A stretch of DNA of 7,623 nt from Chloroflexota bacterium (GCA_023381895.1 JAMCTA010000159.1:21657-29279); one strand, 5' to 3'. Shown: positions 1 to 6,935, numbered from the stretch's first letter. The notes: a model not told the origin generated them from the letters alone. Translations and numbers: made by a program.

Positions 1-696
1 CAAGGCCAGCTTAGCGTGAACACCGTCTCTGCCACGGTTGCCATCACGAACGTACAGGGGCCGTGCCACGCCAACACGGTGTCGGGCGACATCGCCACGA
101 CGACTATCAACGGACCCTTCCACGGGAACACGGTGTCGGGTAATGCGATCCTCGCCGATTCTGCCGTAGCCCTGAACTGGAACACCGTCTCCGGAGATTT
201 GATTGTCCGGACGAGTGAGGTCTCGTCTCTCCAAGCAAACTCCGTGAGCGGCAGCGTCACGGCAGAGCTTCCTGCCCCGCCCTCTGATGGTGTCAGCATG
301 CAGTCGGTCTCCGGCGACCTCACGCTCGTCGTGCCTGCCACCTTCAACTGCGTTGCCCAACTCACTAGCATGAATGGTCGGGCACACGTCGACCTGCCTG
401 CGACTGTGCTCGAAGAACGGCGCGGTCGCTGGCAAGCACGCATCAACGGTGGCGGACCGTCAGTGCGACTGTCCACGATGAGCGGTTCATTACGAATCCA
501 CCGCAATGATGGAGTGGTCGCCGGAGAGTTTGCTTCTGGAACCGTTTCAGGTTCTCCATCAAGCCAGCGTGACGAAGAGCTACGTATCTTGCGTCAGATC
601 GAACGTCGCGAGATATCGATCGATGAAGGCCTGGCTCGCCTTGAGGAGCTGCGCCGGGCCCGTGCTCAGGAAGGAGAGCAACATGTCTCAGGATGA
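1..696 (+). CDS. DUF4097-like beta-solenoid protein with SHOCT-like C-terminal tail (5' partial)
   Basis: The reading frame is open to the first base of the window, so the GTG at 16 is probably internal and the true start lies upstream. Numbering from that GTG, residues 1-165 are a run of short beta turns, each marked by an N-T-V-S-G-D/N-like motif near residues 2, 20, 38, 56, 75 and 96. The first four are exactly 18 residues apart. This is the pattern of the DUF4097 / adhesin-like beta-strand repeat family. The solenoid closes with a typical S-G-S-L-R-I strand near 156-161. A Ser/Gly linker follows, then a charged helical hairpin (about 185-213; LRILRQIERREIS, then IDEGLARLEEL) resembling SHOCT-like/DUF2089-C tails. 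No membrane segment is visible. The gene overlaps the next by 14 bases, which implies one operon. The molecular role is unknown; a scaffold or envelope-stress role like that of LiaX/YvlB is only an analogy. Confidence 0.8.
   Translation, partial: QGQLSVNTVSATVAITNVQGPCHANTVSGDIATTTINGPFHGNTVSGNAILADSAVALNWNTVSGDLIVRTSEVSSLQANSVSGSVTAELPAPPSDGVSMQSVSGDLTLVVPATFNCVAQLTSMNGRAHVDLPATVLEERRGRWQARINGGGPSVRLSTMSGSLRIHRNDGVVAGEFASGTVSGSPSSQRDEELRILRQIERREISIDEGLARLEELRRARAQEGEQHVSG
671..676 (+). promoter_or_regulatory. Shine-Dalgarno for the 728-aa solenoid gene
   Basis: AAGGAG lies 6 bases before the ATG at 683 and inside the end of the upstream gene. It fixes the start of the downstream gene at 683 rather than at the ATG at 506, which would overlap the upstream gene by about 190 bases with poor coding character. 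The arrangement suggests translational coupling. Confidence 0.8.
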
Positions 697-2869
697 CGCT
701 GCAGCCATCACCACACTCATCATCGAAGGCGGCTCAGGACCGGTCGATGTGCGCGCCGGATCTCTCTTGCATCTTCGCCCCGGACCGCACCAGCACATCG
801 AGACGCACACCGACGGTGACACCCTCATTTGCACCGGACAGGGAGCCGTGTTCGCCACCGTGCCACACGAGGTCTACGTGGTGATCAAGGATCGCAATGC
901 GCCGGTCCGTGCCCAAGGGTTGGGCTCGCTCACTCTCCAGGAGGTGAACGGCGCCATACTCAGCGAAGACGGACGTGGCGATCTGATAATCGAGGGTGGC
1001 ACCGGCCACGCCAACGTTCAGGAGCACCAGGGGACGCTCTTCATCAGCGAGCGTGAGGGAGAGCTTCAGGCGCGCGGTATCAAAGGTCCGGTGACAGTCC
1101 GCAGCCCCAACATTCGGCTTTGTCTCAGCGACGTACAGGGCACCGTCACTATTGCCGGCGCAGGAGGCAACACCGACATCAGCGACGTTGAGGGTGACGT
1201 GGTGCTTGAACAGCTTCACGGCTCTCTCCGCGTGCGCGACGCTCGCGGCGTGGTGCGCGGTGATGACGTGCTCGGCAATGCTGACCTACAGGGAATCCGC
1301 GGCAGTGCCACGCTCGGCAAGATACTCGGAAACCTTCGTGCCCACGAGTTGCAAGGGGACATCACCGTCGACGAAGTAAGCGGTAACGCTCATCTCGAGG
1401 AGATTCGCGGCTCGATCACCCTTCGTGGTGGCGTCAAAGGTAATCTCGACGTGCGGGAAGCGCACGGCGGTATCACGCTCGGCGGGGACGTACTCGGCAA
1501 CGCCATCATCCAAGAGTCCGGGGAGGAAGCGATGCTACTCGGCGTCTGGGGTAACGTTGATGTGCGTGAGCTGAAGGCGCCAGTCACCTTCGCTGGCACC
1601 GTCAAAGGCAACGTTACCGCTCACGACATCGCTGAGCTCTCCCTGACGCATGTCGAAGGCTCGGTCCGGGCCCGCTCCGGAAGTGGCAACTTCAGTGCCG
1701 GCGTGGTCGATGGCACTGTACACATCGCTAGTTGGACAGGCAATGTACGCTGCGACAGCGTCGCAGGCGAAGTCATATTGCGGCGGGTTGACGGGGCACT
1801 CCAACTCATCAACGTGAATGGCGACCTGCGCCTGATCGACTGCCCGCAGGCAGCGACCGCAAGCTGCTCCGGCAGCCTCTACTATGCAGGTACACCTCGC
1901 AGCGACCAGAATATGGAGCTGACCAGCGATCGCAACGCGCTGCTCGCCTGTGATCCAGACGCAAGCCTGGCGCTGGAGCTCTATGCCAGTGGTCGCATCC
2001 AGATTCTGCTTCCTCTAGAAGATCAAAGCGGCGATGAGCACACGCTGACAGGACGGCTCGGCGACGGGAGCGCCCATTTGAAGCTGACCAGTCACGGCGG
2101 CATCCTCGTGACGCGTCGCGACCAGGAGGAGGCTCAGCAAGGCGACAGTGAGGAAGCGCGCAGGCCATGGGAGGGAGGCGGACCATGGGGGAGGCGCTTC
2201 CCCTTCGATTGGGATCGGTCTCCATTTCCTGAAAGTGGCTGGTGGGGGGAGATCCTGCAAGGCGGTCCCCGAAGAAGCTACGAGCGCTGGGTCGAGCAGA
2301 TGTCTCGCCGCGCTGCCAGGGAGGCCGAGAGAGCAGCTCGCGCTGCTGAGCGCCAGGCCCGCGAGGCGGAGCGCGAGGCCAGCCGCTGGGTGAACAAAGC
2401 CACAGGTGAAGCCAAGCGCTATGTTACGGATGCCGCGCACCGCACCCGCATTGCCGACGAGATCAGCCGTGCCGGTGAGGAGATCAGCCGCAACGTGAGT
2501 GCAGCTATCCGCCAGACACTCAACAGTCTCCGTCCGGAGATCGAGGATTTGTTCGGCGAAGTGTTCAGCGGCCGCCGCCCCAGCAGCCCTGGAGAGCCGG
2601 GCCGGCCGCCCTCGCCGTCTTCCCCGCCGCCAGCAGCACCTCGCCGCATCAACATTGACGTAGACACGGGTGGAGAGTGGAATCGAGAGCCGGGCGACAC
2701 CCAGCCGCATCCGGCGCCAGAGGGAGGGAGCGTGCCGCCACCCCCACGCGAAGAGACGCCATCCAGTCAAGAACTCCCCGGGGTAGCACGTCTTCGTATC
2801 CTGCAGGCCCTCCGCGAGGGCACTATCAGTGTCGAGGAGGCCGAGCGACTCCTCGACCGTCTCACCTGA
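683..2869 (+). CDS. Long beta-solenoid protein with charged helical region, Pro-rich linker and SHOCT-like tail
   Basis: A 728-aa protein, probably cytoplasmic since it has no signal peptide or membrane segment. Residues about 75-386 form a long run of two-strand turns of 17-19 residues, each opening with a V/I-x-G-N/D/S motif (for example VLGNA, ILGNL, VSGNA, VKGNL, VWGNV). This suggests a right-handed beta-solenoid of the DUF4097/polymer-forming kind. Residues 387-477 look like a capping beta domain ending in a G-G-I-L-V-T strand. Residues 490-530 are rich in Trp, Gly and Pro. Residues 533-612 are an Ala/Arg/Glu-rich helical stretch, probably a coiled coil. Residues 632-695 are Pro/Ser-rich. 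Residues 700-727 are a helical hairpin (LRILQALREGTIS, then VEEAERLLDRL) like the tail of the upstream protein. The shared tail and 14-base overlap imply that the two proteins act together, possibly through tail interactions. The exact function is not recognisable. The start is chosen by the AAGGAG at 671. Confidence 0.82.
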   Translation: MSQDDAAAITTLIIEGGSGPVDVRAGSLLHLRPGPHQHIETHTDGDTLICTGQGAVFATVPHEVYVVIKDRNAPVRAQGLGSLTLQEVNGAILSEDGRGDLIIEGGTGHANVQEHQGTLFISEREGELQARGIKGPVTVRSPNIRLCLSDVQGTVTIAGAGGNTDISDVEGDVVLEQLHGSLRVRDARGVVRGDDVLGNADLQGIRGSATLGKILGNLRAHELQGDITVDEVSGNAHLEEIRGSITLRGGVKGNLDVREAHGGITLGGDVLGNAIIQESGEEAMLLGVWGNVDVRELKAPVTFAGTVKGNVTAHDIAELSLTHVEGSVRARSGSGNFSAGVVDGTVHIASWTGNVRCDSVAGEVILRRVDGALQLINVNGDLRLIDCPQAATASCSGSLYYAGTPRSDQNMELTSDRNALLACDPDASLALELYASGRIQILLPLEDQSGDEHTLTGRLGDGSAHLKLTSHGGILVTRRDQEEAQQGDSEEARRPWEGGGPWGRRFPFDWDRSPFPESGWWGEILQGGPRRSYERWVEQMSRRAAREAERAARAAERQAREAEREASRWVNKATGEAKRYVTDAAHRTRIADEISRAGEEISRNVSAAIRQTLNSLRPEIEDLFGEVFSGRRPSSPGEPGRPPSPSSPPPAAPRRINIDVDTGGEWNREPGDTQPHPAPEGGSVPPPPREETPSSQELPGVARLRILQALREGTISVEEAERLLDRLT

Positions 2870-2879
2870 GCAGTGGACA

Positions 2880-2909
2880 GAGGCTGCGGTGTTGAGGCAC
2901 GGCAGCCTC
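2880..2909. terminator. Possible bidirectional hairpin in the convergent gap
   Basis: GAGGCTGC (2880-2887) pairs perfectly with GCAGCCTC (2902-2909). Inside, after a G-G mismatch, GTG (2889-2891) pairs with CAC (2898-2900) around a 6-base loop. It lies 10 bases after the solenoid gene's stop and about 55 bases beyond the stop of the oxidoreductase on the other strand, a good place for a shared terminator. Neither side has a T-run, so intrinsic termination is uncertain. Confidence 0.4.
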
Positions 2910-2964
2910 CTCCGAGCACAACGAGGTCAGCGAGTGGACAATGCTCCGCCAGTCTCATCTCACG

Positions 2965-3972
2965 CTACAGATCATTCTTCCAAATCTCCCGCAGCGCTAC
3001 CGTGCGCCGTTCGATGCTGCTGCGCACCGCTGCCATGGTAACGGCCAGCGTGTGGAGGTTGTCCCGTCCGGACGTCACGGGCTCTCGCCCTTGGGCTAGG
3101 CTGAGTAAGCGCTCGCCCATGCTCCCTCCGAACGCTTCGGGAAACCAAGTCCCTTGGAGTGTCCACACCCGCTTCTCCAGCAGATCAGCGTGACTCGACA
3201 CGATAAGCTCGGTCTGGCTCACTGAAGCAGAGCCTTCTACACCGTCTACAAACCAAGTGTGATCGTGCAAGGCACTCGTCTGAACGATGTTGTTGAAGTG
3301 CAAAGTCGTCAGCAAGTGGTCAGCAGAGCTGTATTCGAGGGTCATACTGTAGACCATCGGGCTCACCGCGTGCTGACCAGGCACCATCACGGTGCTGCAG
3401 CGAACCTGCTCCGGAGTGCGTCCAGTGAAGAAGCGGCTCAGGTCGATGTAATGGATGCCGTGATCAACGATGTTGAAGTGCTCGAGAGCGGTGAGCCAGG
3501 ATCCTGCAACATCCTGAAACTGCCGCAGCACGTGCGTGACCGCGAAGATGTGCCCAAGCACGCCACTGTCGATGACGAGCTTGAGCGCCCGGTGGGCGGG
3601 AGCCCAGCGCGCCTGCTGGTTCACCATGAGGCTGACCCCTGCACGGCCACAGATCTCCACCATCTCCCTCGCGTTATCGAACGCCAGCGCGAAGGGCTTC
3701 TGGGAGAGGGTCGGCTTTCCAGCCGCAGCAATCCGCTCGATCAGCGGCCGCCGCTGCGCTGCGTGGACGGCAAGGTCAACCACGTCGACGTCGGGACGCT
3801 CCAACAGGCGATCGAGATCAGTAGTCCAGAAGGGAATACCAAGTGCTGCCGCTGCCTGTTCTGCATGTGCTGGGATCACATCGCAAGCAGCGCTAATCTG
3901 GTAGCTAAACTGGCGATACGCTGGGAGGTGCGCTGTGCGCATGATGCCGCCGCAACCAACGATACAACGATG
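2965..3972 (-). CDS. Gfo/Idh/MocA-family oxidoreductase with damaged or unresolved start
   Basis: Probably an NAD(P)-dependent sugar or polyol dehydrogenase-like enzyme; the substrate cannot be read from sequence. The first ATG (3942) lies after the dinucleotide-binding glycine motif. The frame upstream of it encodes RCIVGCGGI, the expected N-terminal Rossmann strand and turn, and stays open to 3993. No in-frame ATG, GTG or TTG exists there. Numbering from 3942, D21 ends the second strand (often an NAD preference). K82 sits in Q-K-P, where the family usually has E-K-P. D160-H-G-I-H164-Y-I-D matches the family's substrate-site D-x-x-x-H motif. The last residues are I-W-K-N-D-L. Length would be about 335 aa, near the usual 330-390. 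A GGAG at 3979-3982 is followed after 7 bases by AT-CGT where ATG-CGT would give a perfect start, so a one-base deletion or assembly error is likely. There are no partner genes nearby apart from the transposase relic upstream. Confidence 0.82.
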   Translation of the reverse strand, partial: HRCIVGCGGIMRTAHLPAYRQFSYQISAACDVIPAHAEQAAAALGIPFWTTDLDRLLERPDVDVVDLAVHAAQRRPLIERIAAAGKPTLSQKPFALAFDNAREMVEICGRAGVSLMVNQQARWAPAHRALKLVIDSGVLGHIFAVTHVLRQFQDVAGSWLTALEHFNIVDHGIHYIDLSRFFTGRTPEQVRCSTVMVPGQHAVSPMVYSMTLEYSSADHLLTTLHFNNIVQTSALHDHTWFVDGVEGSASVSQTELIVSSHADLLEKRVWTLQGTWFPEAFGGSMGERLLSLAQGREPVTSGRDNLHTLAVTMAAVRSSIERRTVALREIWKNDL

Positions 3973-4033
3973 CCCCCGCTCCAGGAACCAGAATCAACAC
4001 GATTTTCCGGATACCCTGCTCTAAAAATGCGGG

Positions 4034-4311
4034 TTAGGCGGCTGGGGCCTTGGGGGCGAGGGGCACGGCGTAGCCTTGGTCCACAAAGGCGACCTCCACC
4101 GTCTGGTCGGTGGCCTCTTGTGCCGCGGCGGTCAGGCGCGCCACTTGCGCCCGATCTTGGGCATTGGCGGGCGTGACGATGCCCAAGTGTACCGACCGTC
4201 GCGCGCAGCTCATACGTACACTGCGGGGCCCTGCATCCATCAAGGTCAGGAGAGGGCCACGAACACCCACTTCTCGTCACTTACATCGCTTGGATATGCT
4301 TTCCTGTCCAT
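4034..4311 (-). pseudogene. IS5-family transposase relic, internally deleted and frameshifted
   Basis: Read on the minus strand, the ATG at 4309-4311 begins [15 protein letters not shown], the characteristic N-terminus of IS5-family (DDE) transposases, and hits a stop at 4246-4248. The homology then moves through other frames: LLTLMD, then [10 protein letters not shown], then a jump to [16 protein letters not shown] and [10 protein letters not shown], which lie near the catalytic core about 150 residues further on in intact relatives. The middle of the gene, including most of the catalytic region, is therefore missing, and everything after VDQGY is replaced by an unrelated tail ending at 4034. 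This is a dead remnant that cannot make a transposase. It lies directly upstream of, and on the same strand as, the oxidoreductase. The family assignment rests on recalled motifs. Confidence 0.75.
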
Positions 4312-4319
4312 ACCCCAAG

Positions 4320-4342
4320 TATGCAAAGTCATTAACAGGCTC
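4320..4342 (-). repeat. Possible terminal inverted-repeat end of the IS relic
   Basis: On the minus strand, GAGCCTGTTAATGACTTTGC begins at 4342, about 30 bases before the relic's ATG, the usual place for the left terminal repeat of an IS5-like element. I could not find a convincing inverted partner near 4000-4034, where the other end should be, so this rests on position alone. Confidence 0.2.
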
Positions 4343-4536
4343 TATGGTGAGCTCACGAGAGCGTAGGACAGCAGCAACTCCCCAGCATAGGTTACGCCAA
4401 CACATTCACCACTGCAGGTCTTAGACATCGAGCTTCGTCAGCAGGAGGAGACACCCGAGCAGCAGCTCACAAGCACCCTGTTCACGAATGGTGCACTCGA
4501 GACGAACAGCACGGAGATCTAGGAAATACAGGCCCC

Positions 4537-4564
4537 TTGCAATTCTCCTTCTTTACTGTAAACT
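4537..4564 (+). promoter_or_regulatory. Weak candidate sigma-70-type promoter
   Basis: TTGCAA (4537-4542) and TAAACT (4559-4564) are separated by 16 bases, each matching 4 of 6 consensus positions. This would give a leader of about 135 bases before the protease ATG. Such matches are common by chance. Confidence 0.2.
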
Positions 4565-4615
4565 CACGCCATCTGTCACAGAGTGGGGAGGAATAGTGTG
4601 CGGACTGCGTGGCTT

Positions 4616-4631
4616 GCTAGCGAGCTAGCTC
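4616..4631. promoter_or_regulatory. GCTAGC direct repeat and 10-bp palindrome, possible operator
   Basis: GCTAGC occurs at 4616-4621 and again at 4624-4629. The second copy is the core of the perfect palindrome GAGCTAGCTC (4622-4631). It lies about 50 bases downstream of the candidate promoter and 77 bases before the protease start. No known regulator site is recognised. Confidence 0.2.
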
Positions 4632-4707
4632 TCCCGCGTCACTAGCGCTTCTCCTCCAGGATGATCGACCTATTGTTGGCGATGGGCGCTGACTGCAGAG
4701 GTGCTCG

Positions 4708-6519
4708 ATGGTGGATTGGAGTGGAGTTGTGAGCCGACCATGGCGTGCATTCATCAGTCTCTTCACTATACTGTGGCTTACCTCCTGTGGCGCACCTAGC
4801 CCGGGCGTGGCGAGCACAACCGGAAGCGCTGCGACACACGCTACAACGGGTTCCGCTAGTTCGAGTGCAAGCGTTGCGACCAGCTCCAGCACGCTCAGTG
4901 CTACAGTCTCGGTGACGTCGAGCAGCGCAACAGATCTCTCTTGGGAGCAGATCGCCTCTCTCATGCGGCCCTCCGTGGTGATGGTACGTGCAGACTTTCC
5001 AGCTACCGCAGTCTCCCAGCCAGGTGAGGGATCAGGAACAGGCATCGTCTTCACGAGTGACGGCTACATCTTGACCAACGCTCACGTGGTCGAAGGAGCC
5101 GGCGCCATCACCGTTGCTGCCGCAGGAAGCACCAGAGAGCGGCCTGCACGCTTCGTTGGCATCAGCGCTTGCGATGACCTTGCGGTCATAAAAGTGGACG
5201 ATACGCAGGGGTTGAAGCCAGCGACATTCGGCAAGTCGGGAGGCGTCAAGGAAGGACAGGAAGTCGCCGCAATCGGCTACCCGCTCGGTGATTCTCTTGG
5301 GACTGATCCATCCATCACTCGTGGCATCGTCTCCAAGACCGATGTGCAGCTGCCGCCATATGAGAATCTGATCCAGACCGACGCCAGCATCAATCCTGGC
5401 AACTCTGGCGGACCGCTGGTGGATCGCCGGGGACACGTGATCGGCATCAATACGCTCAAGATCAACCCGCAGATGGCAACGAACCTCGACTTCGCCATCA
5501 GCATCGACCAAGCAAAGCCAGTCGTGAGCAAGCTCCAAGAGGGACATAACCTGCTCTGGATTGGCATGAACCTTACAGACAACGTCTATGCGAAGTACTT
5601 CGGCACACAGAACGGTGTCGTCGTCGAGGCGACCGATAGCGGCGGTCCGGCCGCACACGTCGGCGTGCAGCCAGCTGAGCTTCTGCTCCAGCTCGCTGGC
5701 CTCACGATCAGCTCCAAAGCTGACGTCTGTAAGATCCTCCGCTCGCACAGCATCGGCGACTCGTTGCGCGTTGCTGTTCTGCGTGTCGGCCAGACCAGTA
5801 AGCAGCTGCTTGAAGGCTCAGTGGTCATTGGTAAACCCGATGCCGGCAAGCCTCTCCAGATCGTACGCACCCTCGGTGCCTCCTCATCGCAATCGGCCAC
5901 GAGGACTGAAGCGACCACTTCCGCAGCGACGACGAGCGCTCAAACCACTCAAGGTGGTAATGGGAACATGAAGACCGCAACCTACGACTTCCAGAGCAAC
6001 AACGGCGACTGGTTCACTGGCGACAATGCATCAGAGGGCGTCACTCTGGGCGGTGGGGTCTATAAGGTGATCATCAAGAAGCCGAAGCTCCATGGAGTCT
6101 ACATACCTAAGTCGATGCCCTCCGGTACAGACCAGGCCATCGGCACCACCGTGCTTGTAACTGGGACGAACGGCATTGCAGGAGTGGTCACCCGCTTCGT
6201 GAACAGCAAAGGGTCCTGGAGCTTCTACTTCTGCGGCATTACGTCCGATGGCCGGTACAGTTGCTGGGCCGTCTTGAGCGGCAAGTACACGCCCATCGTG
6301 CAATGGACGCCGTCCCAGGCGGTCAAGACAGGGCAACCGAACCAGCTCGTCATGATCACTGAAGGAAACAAGATCGCGTTCAGCGTCAACGGGACCAAGC
6401 TCGTCTCCATGACCGATACCCACCTAGCAAATGGTTACCCCGGCCTCTACGTCGAGTCGTCAGATCAAGCTCCCATCACAGCAACGTTCGGCAAGACTAT
6501 CGCTCAGGTTGTGCAATAG
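4708..6519 (+). CDS. Secreted lipoprotein S1C serine protease (HtrA-type) with PDZ and C-terminal concanavalin-like domain
   Basis: A 603-aa cell-surface protease, probably for quality control or processing of extracytoplasmic proteins. The N-terminus is a lipoprotein signal with lipobox L-T-S-C and lipidated Cys27. A Ser/Thr/Ala-rich spacer (28-75) follows. The trypsin-like domain (about 78-275) carries the full triad: His126 in TNAHVV, Asp157 in CDDLAVIKV and Ser233 in GNSGGPL. A PDZ domain (about 284-375) follows, in which the usual G-D-x-I loop is P-A-E-L. After another Ser/Thr-rich linker (390-420), residues 421-600 form a beta-rich domain with N-G-T-K-L and G-Y-P-G-L-Y-V motifs, like concanavalin-type/DUF1080 jelly rolls, possibly binding glycan. 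This extra domain is not standard in HtrA/DegP. Start: GAGGTG at 4698-4703 stands 4 bases before the ATG. GTG at 4729, with GGAG at 4718-4721, is a plausible alternative that still keeps the signal peptide. The gene appears monocistronic. Confidence 0.9.
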   Translation: MVDWSGVVSRPWRAFISLFTILWLTSCGAPSPGVASTTGSAATHATTGSASSSASVATSSSTLSATVSVTSSSATDLSWEQIASLMRPSVVMVRADFPATAVSQPGEGSGTGIVFTSDGYILTNAHVVEGAGAITVAAAGSTRERPARFVGISACDDLAVIKVDDTQGLKPATFGKSGGVKEGQEVAAIGYPLGDSLGTDPSITRGIVSKTDVQLPPYENLIQTDASINPGNSGGPLVDRRGHVIGINTLKINPQMATNLDFAISIDQAKPVVSKLQEGHNLLWIGMNLTDNVYAKYFGTQNGVVVEATDSGGPAAHVGVQPAELLLQLAGLTISSKADVCKILRSHSIGDSLRVAVLRVGQTSKQLLEGSVVIGKPDAGKPLQIVRTLGASSSQSATRTEATTSAATTSAQTTQGGNGNMKTATYDFQSNNGDWFTGDNASEGVTLGGGVYKVIIKKPKLHGVYIPKSMPSGTDQAIGTTVLVTGTNGIAGVVTRFVNSKGSWSFYFCGITSDGRYSCWAVLSGKYTPIVQWTPSQAVKTGQPNQLVMITEGNKIAFSVNGTKLVSMTDTHLANGYPGLYVESSDQAPITATFGKTIAQVVQ

Positions 6520-6544
6520 GCCAGTAGCTGACAGCCGCCAGCTG

Positions 6545-6559
6545 GACGGCACAGCCGTC
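6545..6559 (+). terminator. Small hairpin after the protease gene
   Basis: GACGGC (6545-6550) pairs with GCCGTC (6554-6559) around ACA, directly before the larger hairpin at 6562. It may be part of the same termination region, but it has no T-run. Confidence 0.25.
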
Positions 6560-6561
6560 AA

Positions 6562-6603
6562 AGGAGTCCGCCAAAGAGCGCCCCCACTCTCTGGTGGACT
6601 CCT
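6562..6603 (+). terminator. Probable terminator hairpin of the protease gene
   Basis: AGGAGTCCGCCA (6562-6573) pairs with TGGTGGACTCCT (6592-6603): 12 base pairs with a single G-T pair. Inside, AGAG (6575-6578) pairs with CTCT (6587-6590) after an A/C mismatch. It lies 42 bases after the stop codon. The downstream CCTCCTTCCC is pyrimidine-rich but not a true T-run. It may serve both convergent genes. Confidence 0.6.
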
Positions 6604-6935
6604 CCTTCCCCAGCATGGCGCTCATCAAGCTGGATCAGCGCCGCAGATACGCCGTTTGTTTCCAGTACCAGGCAGGTGTTTGTCGCCCTCCCTACGGGGC
6701 GGGTACAGACTGGGCGCTATGCCGCCGCTCCTTGTTCCACGACAATTCAACCCAGCTACTATGCTCTGCACCAGGTAGTCAGGTCAGACAGAGTCCCAAG
6801 GCCGATGCGACGGAACGGGCGGCGAACAGCCATTCCCGCAGTTGCACCAGCGCTCTCCGTCCAGTACTTGCGTAGATCCTCGAGTGGCCACCAGGGGTAG
6901 CGAGCGGGCAAGAATCCGCAGGTCGCTGCCTCCAG
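6604..6935. other. Intergenic region with no recognisable gene
   Basis: About 330 bases. Several short open frames exist, but none has a convincing ribosome site, known motif or coding bias. The only structure noticed is a possible stacked hairpin: GTACC (6665-6669) with GGTAC (6702-6706), and CGCCC (6684-6688) with GGGCG (6697-6701), leaving a 14-base bulge. I see nothing else. Confidence 0.5.

Larger units (their letters stand above)
4312..4707. other. Intergenic region between IS relic and protease gene
   Basis: About 400 bases with no supportable gene. The part nearest 4312 probably belongs to the IS relic. A plus-strand frame without a start codon (about 4393-4522, ending TAG) reads as Gln/Glu-rich but matches nothing I know. 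The part from 4530 holds a weak candidate promoter and a GCTAGC-rich dyad, and is probably the upstream control region and leader of the protease gene. Confidence 0.5.

Noticed and set aside
506..682. N-terminal extension of the 728-aa protein to the ATG at 506
   Set aside because: It would overlap the upstream gene deeply, reads as non-beta low-quality sequence, and ignores the AAGGAG placed 6 bases before the ATG at 683.
2015..2770. 251-codon minus-strand open frame
   Set aside because: Shadow of the Ala/Arg/Glu- and Pro-rich part of the solenoid gene. Such G+C-rich repeats keep the opposite strand open.
3259..4176. 305-codon plus-strand open frame
   Set aside because: It is antisense to the oxidoreductase, whose frame carries clear family motifs. 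The product has no recognisable motif and ends in low-complexity sequence over the transposase relic.
4393..4522. Gln/Glu-rich plus-strand frame as a small gene
   Set aside because: No ATG, GTG or TTG start, no ribosome site and no recognisable motif; probably chance.
5032..5748. 238-codon minus-strand open frame
   Set aside because: Antisense to the protease domain, which has a complete catalytic triad and strong motifs.
6594..6875. 93-codon plus-strand open frame after the protease
   Set aside because: It begins inside the terminator hairpin, has no ribosome site, and is rich in Arg, Ser and Cys like a random frame.
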